Shown: piece after piece, positions 56,452 through 64,000 of the stretch
Layout of the letters: each line of letters opens with the position of its first letter
Position numbering within the stretch: the stretch's first letter is position 1
Origin: Platanthera guangdongensis
Lineage: Eukaryota; Streptophyta; Magnoliopsida; Asparagales; Orchidaceae
DNA: 64,000 nucleotides
Direction of reading: 5' to 3'
NCBI GenBank assembly: GCA_039583875.1
Contig: CM077150.1
Span: forward strand, 175,035,499-175,099,498
Made by a program: the position numbers and the translations under genes
Notes under the pieces: model-generated
What the model was told of the DNA's origin: nothing
The model's database searches: none
Seen by the model: the letters and a program-made list of their open reading frames with translations, nothing else

Positions 56452-57595
56452 GAAGACAAAGGCATGCTGGACACCCCATCCAATTCTGAAGTGGGTTGAT
56501 TGCATAACTCCTGTGACCCTGTAAGGAAAGCAATGCTTCATGCACCTGCCCACTTGGTCACATTGGTTATGAATCATTTCTTTTAGTAGACAAAGGTGTG
56601 GACTTAAACTGGTGTTCGCTAAGACCGCAAGCCTTCGACTTTCAATTCAGCTTGACTATGCTATGGTCTTCAGATAATCCGCAGAGCTTGGATTATTAAG
56701 TCTATCGAGCCTACTTGGGTGATGTGAGTTACAGTTTTCGCGACCCTGCATGGAAAGCAATGGGCTTCGTGCGCACCTGCCCGCTTGGTCGCTTGAGTCT
56801 GTAACCCATCTTTCTTAGGTCAAAAGAAAGATTTTCAATTCAGTTACAGGCCGCGCGGTTTGATATGTTGGTTTATATTGTCCGGCTTCTATATACCTAC
56901 ATATCGGTTAGTTCTTTATATAATCGGACAGTCGGCCGACCTGTTTCTGGCCTATCTGCCGGCTTATTTGGCTTCTATGTACCTATCCGCTCTCATGCAG
57001 TTTTGGTCACTATTATTCGGACGGCTTAGTTGCCGACAAAGTATGATTAAGTATTTTTGGTTGCCGGCTTATGTTATCATATCAGAAGCCGCAGACCATT
57101 TCTCTATCCTGGTCCCTTTCATCATAAGGGCGATCGATATGAGAGTTCACCCTGGCCGCAAACTTATACTACATTGTCAAGGCTTTTCGGCGGCTAAGGT
57201 TCTTAGCCGCGCGGCTTACTGGTCATAGTTTATGTACAGTTAAGCTGCGGCTAATGGCGGTTTAATCTGTTAGCCGCACGTCTTGTAGTCGATGTGTATT
57301 CTAAAATAAGCCGCAGGAATATCTCTCTCTCTTGTAGATGACTCCATGAAAGTCACAGTATGGCCTCAGACCGGTTTATATTTTAACTATCTATTAAATC
57401 GAAAGTTATGCTGAGACCGCGTGGAGTTGAACAAGTAAGAAAAATGAGAAGTGAAATAAGCTGCTCGTCAAAGGTGAAGTTTTCCTTTTCTATTTCTATT
57501 TCATTGAATGTTACAAAACGTTAATTGCGCGGTTTACAACAAATACCGCCGATTTCCCAAAAAGATCAAAATACAAGTAACAAATTAAAAAGTTC
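56452..57595. other. Tat-3 stretch between gag and aORF2: no gene
   Basis: 1.1 kb noncoding. Two diverged copies of a block of roughly 100 bp with 'ggaaagcaatg' and 'cacctgccc' lie at 56498-56590 and 56718-56825. ccgcgcggt motifs occur near 56850 and 57207. The open stretch 56860-57228 has no domain and matches the inverse of noncoding 29100-29450 in Tat-1. No pol motif is seen. Confidence 0.7.
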
Positions 57596-58067
57596 CTAAT
57601 TGGCTGGCTTGAGCTTTTTATCCGCAGGAGAACCTGAATCACCACCATCATCGATGTCGACGGAGGATTCAGAGTACCCGCTGCTGCTAGCCGCCAAGCT
57701 GCCTGAACCACCAGAAGTCGCCGAATCTGTCCACGCGGTCTCGGATGCTTTACCGCCGGACTCATACGATGCGCCTCCGCTCCTGCTTTCCTGGCCACCC
57801 TATTCCTCGTCGTCTTCCTCCTCTTCGCCGTCTTCCTCGCCGACCTTACCTTTGCATTTGATCGCCCTGTAGATGACAACCACCTTCTTTTTCATGGTGG
57901 GGTAAATGTCGGCACAGGTGAAGTCGGTGAAGCCAGTCGCCAAGCCGCCAAGGTCTCGGAGGCGGTTAAGCACTCCATCAATCCCCTGGACGACCTGCGG
58001 GAAGACGTGGTCTTGGAAGATGCGGTTGGCTGGGTCATACATTGCCTGCAAAAGAAGTAAAGGTAAG

Positions 58068-58572
58068 TGAAAGATCAAGCGCATAACCAACTGTTCCAAA
58101 ACCCCGGACTGTTGGAATGGGTGCTACTTAATTTCTTAAATAAGTAGAAGAGCGCCACGGGTCAAGTGAAGGAACGCCGGACCCAACAATCCCCCCACCG
58201 GCGTCCAGCACAACCCGTCGGCTCAGAGGTGGAGTTACCACATGGCCCACATGGCTCAGAGGTGGGGTTACCACATGGCCCACACGGCTCAGAGGTGGGG
58301 TTACCACATGTCCACGGTTACACGGCTCAGAGGTGGGGTTACCACATGTCCACGGTTGCCTGACCCGCCGGACCCACACAGGTAGAAGGGAAAAATCAGG
58401 ATTTAATTGCGCTCCACCGGTCTTGAACCCGTGACATGCTCTGATACCAATTGAAAGATCAAGCGCATAACCAACTGTTCCAAAAGCCCGGACTATTGGA
58501 AAGGGTGCTACTTAATTTCTTAAATAAGTAGAAGAGCGCCACGGGTCAAGTGAAGGAACGCCGGACCCAACA
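58068..58572 (-). mobile_element. TRIM (terminal-repeat retrotransposon in miniature), 505 bp
   Basis: Two 121-bp direct repeats lie at 58068-58188 and 58452-58572, starting TGTTGGGTCC and ending GATCTTTCA on the minus strand. The TSD is GTAAG (58063-58067 and 58573-58577). Next to the right repeat lies TTGGTATCAGAGCAT (58450-58436 on the minus strand), matching the tRNA-Met primer site. Next to the left repeat lies a purine tract (ggtggggggat). There is no coding capacity. It sits in intron 2 of aORF2. Confidence 0.93.
58220..58360. repeat. Tandem repeat inside the TRIM
   Basis: Four units of 33-38 bp with the core 'ggctcagaggtggggttacc'. They account for most of the TRIM's internal region. 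Confidence 0.85.
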
Positions 58573-59905
58573 GTAAGCCGTGCGGTTTAATAATCCTAAC
58601 TGCACGAGTATCTGGTGACGACTTACCGCCTCCCTTTCTATCAGTCACTTGTTTTCTTCTTCTATTTCCTCTAACCGCCTCTCCAGGCCGCTCTTTTCTT
58701 TCATTAACTGCTTGTAGGCAAGGCCCATGAAGTGGCTTGTCACGAAGCTCCTTTCCCCGACTTGCGAGGCTAGCCGCAGCAGGTCTTCTGCGGGAACTCG
58801 GCGCAGCACCTTCAGGTTGCGCTTACCGTACAGCGCAGCGCCAACCACGTTCGCATGGCGGGTTACTTCATCCCTCCCCCAGTAATGGAGAGTGGTGGAG
58901 ACCATCACGGACTCGCCATCCGGACTCCACAGTACAGCCGGGTTGCCATGGAGGTCCTTCAGGCCGCTGCCCGTTCCCTGCAGCATAAACTCGCCGGAGG
59001 AGGCCGACTCCTCCTCCTCCACAGCCTGCGGCGGCTTGGCCCACCTGGCTCGTTTCTCTCTTTGGGTGAGAGTCAGGCCGCCAGGCGTCAGTGACTTGTT
59101 CTGCAGGACCGCCATAGCAACTGCAAAGATATAGTCAAAGTCAGTTTCCAAGCTGCGCGGCTAAAAGTTCAGTTCGGCCGGTTTGGAGCTTACTATCTTC
59201 CACTTCGATTCCTTCTAAGGGCGGCAGCAGTGGGATGTAATGATTTACATCAAGCCGCTCCCCCTTGAAGAAGGTGTAGATGTCCTTCTCCACGCCATCC
59301 AAGCCGCCGCTGCCGAAGGCGGCCTCTTTGTGGATTTGCGGGTTGACTGGCAACAACCCCAGGTTTCCCTCGAAAATAAGAAATCGCTCCGACCAGTTGG
59401 TGATCTTGTTCGCTAGGTTGACGATATTCAGCCCCCTGCAACCAAAGTACAAGTGCCCCCGGAAGATCCTTTTCCCGAAGTCCGGGATAGACCTCACCGA
59501 GAAGCATTCCCGGAACAGCCTCATAGCAAATCGGACTCTTTCCGACCTTAACTATGAAATGAAGCTGTATATGGCGGCTATCGAGTTTGGTGGCAGTTGT
59601 CCTGGCACAACGCCATAATGGTCGAAGACCGCCACGACCTCCATCATGACCGGAAAGCGGAAACCGCAGTCAAAGTGGTCGATGGGGATGGCGATCTAAT
59701 TTGCGTTGGATGTACTAATTCGCTCGTCTTGCAGCGGAAGCCGCGCGACTAGCGGGCTTCCCTGCATGTGTTTCTCTACAAAATCGTCTAGCTCGACTTT
59801 TGTAAGCCAACATTCTTTATGGTCTGCGGAGTGGAATGCGGAGGCCGCATCAGTCCTGACCGCAGAGGCCTTGTCAGACCGCAATGACTTGGACTTAGCA
59901 TGCAT

Positions 59906-60242
59906 CCTTTCTGTCTTGTGATGAAATCTCCGGAGTCATCCCTATTTATGGAAAACATGAGAAAGTACAGTGCTCAACGTCAAATCGCGGCGAGCCATCA
60001 CGCCGTGCGGCCTAAACCTGCAGGAAATACAGATCAGTGCAACGAATAAGCCGCAGTTTAGTTCGTCAGTCCGCACGGCTATACCCCTGCACTTAGAATA
60101 ATTTCATGGCAAATCATGTGGATATCAAACTGTCAAGCCGGCGATCTGTTCGCCAGACCGCACGACTACTTACCTGTACTTAAATTTTTTAGAATAAAAC
60201 GCAGGCATGGTGATCATAAATACAAACCGTGTAAGTCGAAAG
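59906..60242 (-). other. Tat-3 spacer and promoter region upstream of aORF2
   Basis: On the minus strand it holds the CATAAATA box at 59949-59942 and a noncoding spacer matching 63240-63540 of Tat-4. It ends where Tat-4 begins. The open stretch that continues into Tat-4 (60116-60520) is not a gene. Confidence 0.65.
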
Positions 60243-60977
60243 TGTTGATGCACGAAAACGGACAGGGAGTCGGGCACCACCATCTAACTATTCGAGCACC
60301 GGGGGGAAGAAGAGAAAAGAGGAGACTGTCGAGTAGTCGGTTACTAGCGGTCGTAGCTAAAGAACAGAAAAAGATGCCGTTGGCAGCGACAACAACAGAG
60401 TTCGCCCGCCGTGGCTTAAATGCCACTCCTGCGACGGGCTTTCCTTTATTAAAGGAGAGAAACAGTTATACGAAGGGGAAAAAGAGGAAGCCGGCCGGAC
60501 TGCAAGCCGCAAAACACTAGACTTGAGACCGCAGCTCTTAACAGTCGAGCTCCTGGATATAAGTCAGCGTGTCTTGGGGAGTGCACCCTCCCCCTATTTA
60601 TAGGCTCGGGGGCCTGCCCAATCGCGTAGGGCTAAAATTACCGGCTGCCCGGGGTACAGGAGAACCGGGCAGAGGTGAGGGGAAGCAAATGAGCAGAAAA
60701 AAGAAAGGAGGGAAGCCGTGTGGCCTGGCGGATTCCTCCTGGCAAGCTGACAGGCTGGACCCTGGGCCTTGTCGACGAGCAGGGCCGGCGCTGGCGGCGG
60801 CCTTGACATGGAGACCGCCCGTCTTCGGAGTTGACTAGACGGGTTGATCTGATGTGGCTAGCCGGAGAGGCCGCCCGACCTCGGGTGACCACCGACTTGG
60901 GAGACGTGGCGGCTAGAAAGACCAGGCCGCCAGGTCTGGAAAGCTGCGTGAACAGGTCGCGGATTCTGGGCTTAATA
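60243..60977 (-). mobile_element. Tat-4 3' LTR (about 735 bp)
   Basis: In plus coordinates it begins tgttgatgcacg and ends near gggcttaata, aligning with 12007-12731. The terminal CA at the right end appears mutated. TATA box on the minus strand near 60597. Confidence 0.85.
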
Positions 60978-61059
60978 TAATCCCCGCACATTTTTAAGTT
61001 TCCAAAAAACTTCGAAAATGTAGAACTAAGCCGGAGACCGCGACTACCTTATCGAAGTC

Positions 61060-61066
61060 TATAAAA
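61060..61066 (+). promoter_or_regulatory. TATA box of Tat-4 aORF1
   Basis: TATAAAA at the position equivalent to 12814-12820 of Tat-1, 41 bases before the former start codon. Confidence 0.6.
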
Positions 61067-61106
61067 TCCCCTGCCCCTTGACATTCTTCAAGATTTCTGC
61101 CAAGCC

Positions 61107-63109
61107 ACGGGTCGCTACTCGCCACTTGCGGTCAGAATTTTGCAAGCCGACACGATCTTTCCCAAGATGGATGTCATGTCGTCTATGCTAGCCCGCAATA
61201 AGAAGCCGACTGAAAAGAAGAAAAGTCGGAGCGAGAAACCGGATGACTCTGACCGACAGCCCGCGAAGATGATTGGGAAGCCGGTTGCTCCAGCGGCTTC
61301 TGGATCTAAAAAGATGCCGACACAGACCGTTGGTGAATCATCGCAGGCTGCAACAGATCAAAAATCGGTTTCGAAGATGACCGCGCCATAAACCGGAACT
61401 GCCAAATCCTCTGACACGACTTTCTCTCCATCACGCGAACCACACTTAAAAATAGGTGAGACGGAGGAGAAAAGTGTTGAATCCGGCAAACCGTGCGAAT
61501 TGCCGGCTAAGGTCGACCTAATCGTTGTGGACGACAACGAGCAGGAGAAGGCGCTGGAGACCGGACGTACTTTGGCTGAACAAAGCAAACAGACTGAAAT
61601 GGTGTTCGGCTCCTTGAAACGGAAGAAGAAAAGGAGCGAGAACCTTGAGGAAAGGATGAAGAGGAAGATGAGGAAGATGCAGGCCGGAAACCGGAATATT
61701 TCCGTAAAGACTGGCGGGGACAGTCTTCAACATAGGCCGCACGAGAAGGAGGAACCCGAGAGTCCGTCCACACCGACATTCAAGCCGAGCGAGCCTGAGG
61801 ATGAATCCACGGCTAGCGAGTCGCTTAGCGAACTCCATGGGCCTCTGAGGAGGTTGACCGCCCTGAAGTCCAGGTCATTGGGGAGAAGCCTGGTGATCCG
61901 CCTTCCGCGGCTTCTGAAGGATCCGAGAAACTGAAGCTTCGAGAGAAAATAGAGGAGATGAAGAAGCTGATCGCCGAGAAGCCGGTGGCGACCTCACTTC
62001 CATTGCTGCAAGGTAAACACAGGGAAGTTAAGCGATTTGTTAACTTCTACAAGTCACGGTCAAGGAAGAAGGGGGCGAACATAATATTAAATCTGCCGGC
62101 CAGCTTTTTCCTGACCACGACCCAACTGAAAAGCCGAGCTAAAGAAACCGAGCGGCTATGGAAAGAAAAGCTAAAGAGGATAGATCCCGAATGATTCAGG
62201 CGGCTAGTGTTTAAAAACCATACCGCGGCCTCTGAAGGAGATAAAAATCAAACTGGCGGTCTTATCCTACCGATTCCCTTGCTAGAAGGTCGCAATTATC
62301 CAGCTGAACCTGACTGCGGTTTATCTTCTGCAGGTGAACTGGAGACCGCGATGAAACCGGGCGACTTGACATTATTTATGTCTATGCTGCCGCCGCCTCC
62401 GCCTCCGCCAAGTGTTCGCGAGAAAGAGATGGCCGACTTCCAGAAGGAGGTCGGTACAACGCAGGCGGCTTTGGACGCGCTCACCGAAACCCTGCGGATT
62501 AGGGACGATGAAAAGCGGGTTGCCCAGGAGGCCGCCGAGAAAAGGATCCAAGAGTTGTAAACCATTCTGGAGCAAGAGACTACAAGGCTGCAAACCGCGC
62601 TTGAGCAGGAGACCATAAAGTTGAAGTCTGAGCTACAGACCGCGATGGAGGCTGCTGAGATGAAGATTGCAGAGATGCAGGATACCTTGGAGCAGGAGAG
62701 GGCAGAGAAGTATTTCCTGATGGCCGGGCGGCTAGAAGGAGACAGAGAAGAGATTCCACATGTTGAGGACGGCGAAAACCAAGATCTTCCAGCGGAGACT
62801 GGCGGAGAACAGCGGACTGTACTGCCGAACTCTGGAAAACTGCCGGTTACTGGCCGCCCGGCCTCGGGTGAGACTTCAAATCCATCGGAGGTCGTGGCGC
62901 CCAGACAGGCTGCTGCTTCAAGCGGGCTGGGGGTTCAGGTGATCCCAATGATCCCATTTGCGATAGTAGAATGCGACACTGCACGGGTTCATCGGTCTCT
63001 GCACTCGCTTCATAATCTGGTTAGCCAGGTGTATGTTGCGATTGTACAAACCAGTGAACAGGTCGCGCGAATAGGACGGGACAGACAGAATGGCGACAAG
63101 CAAGGCTGA
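61107..63109 (+). pseudogene. Tat-4 aORF1 (start lost, deletion, stops)
   Basis: The start codon equivalent to ATG 12861 is ACG at 61107. The frame has TAA at 61389-61391 (CAA in Tat-1), a deletion with frameshift near 61835 after SESLSEL, TGA near 62192 (CGG in Tat-1) and TAA near 62558 (CAA in Tat-1). Conserved blocks are NLEERMKRKMRKM, FYKSRSRKKGANIIL, a Pro run (PPPPPPPSVREKEMADF), the shortened 11-residue repeat region and the tail VHRSLHSLHNLVSQVYVAIV. A continuous frame explains the whole gene without introns. It corresponds to both halves of aORF1 in Tat-1. Confidence 0.8.
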
Positions 63110-63521
63110 GTGACTTGAACGATTTAAGCCGCGCGAATAATTGAATATTATGTTGTAATATATATTTTTCTGCTGGATGTTGGACAATTTGGTTCTTGTA
63201 AACTGTTGTATTTTATATGCTGTGAACTGTTTGCTGCGTATGCGGTTTGTATTTATGATCACCATGCCCGTGCTTTGTTCTGAAAAATCTAAGTACAGGA
63301 AAGTAGCCGTGCGGTCTGGCGAACAGATCTCTGGCTTAACAGATTGATATCCACATGATTTTGCATGAAATTATTCTAAGTATAGGGATATAGTCGTGCG
63401 GACTGACGAACTGAACTGCGGCTTAGTCGCTGCACTGATCCGTATTTCCTGCAGGTTTAGGTCGCGCGTCGTGATGGCTAGCCGCGATTTGATGTTGAGT
63501 ACTATACCTCCATTGGTTTTC
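63110..63521 (+). other. Tat-4 spacer between aORF1 and aORF2
   Basis: Noncoding, homologous to 26573-26930. It contains AT-rich sequence after the aORF1 stop and 'gtgcggtctggcg'-type words. No gene is seen. Confidence 0.65.
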
Positions 63522-63529
63522 TATAAATA
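63522..63529 (+). promoter_or_regulatory. TATA box of Tat-4 aORF2
   Basis: TATAAATA 38 bases before ATG 63567, the same spacing as in Tat-1. Confidence 0.65.
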
Positions 63530-63566
63530 GAGCTGGCCCCGGAGATTTCATCACAAGATAGAAAAG

Positions 63567-64000
63567 ATGCGGGCTAAGTCCATGTCGTTGCGGTCTGATA
63601 AGGCTTCTACGGTTAGGACTGACGCTGCCTCCGCATTCCACTCTGCTGACCACAAAGAATGTCGGCTTACAAAAGCCGAGCTAGATGACTTCGTAGAGAA
63701 ACACATGCTGGGAAGTCCGCTAGTCGCGCGGCTTCTGCTGCAAGACGAGCGGATTAATACATCCAATGCCAATCAGATCGCCATCCCAATCGACCACTTT
63801 GACTGCGGATTCCATTTTCCGGTCTTGATGGAGGCCGTGGCAGTCTTCGACCATTATGGAGTTGTGCCAGGACAACTGCCACCTAACTCGATAGCCGCCA
63901 TATATAGCTTCATCTCCTACTTAAGGTCGAAAAAGTTCTGATTTTCCATAAGGCTGTTCCAGGAATGCTTCTCGGTGCAGTCTATCCCAGACTCCGGGAC
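63567..64000 (+). pseudogene. Tat-4 aORF2, 5' part (runs off window)
   Basis: ATG 63567 (MRAKSMSLRSDKASTVRTDA), then CRLTKAELDDFVEKHMLGSP, PIDHFDCGFHFPVLMEAVAV and GVVPGQLPPNSIAAIYSFIS. A TGA near 63939 stands where Tat-1 has an arginine codon, and the homologous sequence continues in frame afterwards (RLFQECFS). The rest lies outside the window. Confidence 0.75.

Larger units (their letters stand above)
57596..59905 (-). pseudogene. Tat-3 aORF2: spliced antisense gene (four nonsense codons, TRIM in intron 2)
   Basis: Exons 59905-59194, 59120-58627 and 58045-57596 total 1656 nt, 552 codons with no net frameshift. Exon 1 has the same length as in Tat-1. Conserved blocks are FRGHLYFGCRGL, NWSERFLIFEGNLGLLPVN, SFVTSHFMGLAYKQLMKE and a Ser/Gly-rich acidic C-terminus ending near KKLKPAN. 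Stops: TAG 59696-59698 (CAG in Tat-4), TAG near 59550, TGA 58645-58647 (CGA in Tat-1) and TAG near 57797 (GAG in Tat-1). Intron 2 carries a 505-bp TRIM. The family resembles the putative gypsy-type transposon proteins. The role is unknown. Confidence 0.75.
53706..64000 (+). mobile_element. Tat-3: pol-less Tat-type element (interrupted by TRIM and Tat-4; 3' end outside)
   Basis: Plus-oriented, with LTR 53706-55501, gag 55552-56451, a noncoding stretch, antisense aORF2 (59905-57596) and then the spacer to aORF1, cut by Tat-4 at 60242. The rest of Tat-3 must lie beyond the window. Left flank gggag (53701-53705). As in Tat-1, nothing resembling pol lies between gag and aORF2. Confidence 0.85.
60243..64000 (-). 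mobile_element. Tat-4: Tat-type element, 3' LTR and antisense genes (rest outside window)
   Basis: Minus-oriented like Tat-1: 3' LTR at 60243-60977, then aORF1 and the start of aORF2 on the plus strand. It is inserted in the spacer of Tat-3 in the opposite orientation. Gag and 5' LTR would lie beyond 64000. Left flank gaaag (60238-60242). Confidence 0.85.

Noticed and set aside
58166..58379. ORFs on both strands over the TRIM repeats
   Set aside because: They come from the four-unit tandem repeat in a non-coding TRIM.
60116..60520. 134-codon plus-strand ORF at the Tat-3/Tat-4 border
   Set aside because: It spans an insertion junction and runs into the LTR antisense to transcription. The Tat-1 counterpart shares only the LTR part.

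Overview
This is repeat DNA from a flowering-plant nuclear genome. Every supportable gene-like feature belongs to an LTR retrotransposon. I see no host gene, tRNA, rRNA or CRISPR array. The plant assignment rests on Ty3/gypsy lineages found in angiosperms: Athila-type elements with a tRNA-Asp primer site, Tekay/chromovirus-type elements with a tRNA-Met-like primer site and long LTRs, and Tat/Retand-type elements. A tRNA-Met-primed TRIM is also present. Clade names are my judgement from motifs, not from a tree.

The layout is a stack of nested insertions that target-site duplications (TSDs) let me unpick. Positions 1-1720 hold two Athila-like LTR remnants in opposite orientations. Positions 1721-6148 are the left part of a minus-strand Tekay element (Tekay-F). 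Its gag is cut at 6148 and resumes in frame at 32576, with TSD ATCGC on both sides. The 26.4 kb in between is a minus-oriented solo LTR (LTR-G, pieces 6149-8574, 11528-12006 and 32238-32575). LTR-G was itself hit by a plus-oriented solo LTR (LTR-S, 8575-11527) and by Tat-1 (12007-32237, TSD CCCGA/CCCGG). Tat-1 was then hit by Athila-A (13816-25416, minus strand, TSD GCAAG). Tekay-F ends in an LTR (33136-35268) that also serves as the 3' LTR of a second copy (F2), which is cut at 35884 by Tat-2 (35885-38187, truncated).

From 38443 a different minus-strand Tekay element (Tekay-C) carries protease and gag. It is interrupted by Athila-B (40483-51902, plus strand, TSD ACTAA), resumes with its primer site and 5' LTR (51949-53705), and is cut by Tat-3 (from 53706, plus strand). 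Tat-3 contains a 505-bp TRIM (58068-58572, TSD GTAAG) and is cut by Tat-4 (60243 to the window end, minus strand).

Athila-A and Athila-B carry recognisable gag, protease, reverse transcriptase, RNase H and integrase, all broken by stop codons, mostly of the C-to-T type.

The most unusual system is the Tat family (Tat-1 to Tat-4). It encodes a gag in the sense direction and, wherever the gag-to-LTR interval can be read, no pol at all. On the opposite strand it has two large ORFs behind their own TATA boxes. aORF1 is about 700 codons with a coiled-coil repeat. aORF2 is about 550 codons with two short introns and resembles the putative gypsy-type transposon (Transposase_28-like) proteins. The conserved reading frames, intron positions and TATA boxes show that these antisense genes were functional in the recent ancestor, although every copy here is damaged. 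Such an element would need pol from another Tat element.
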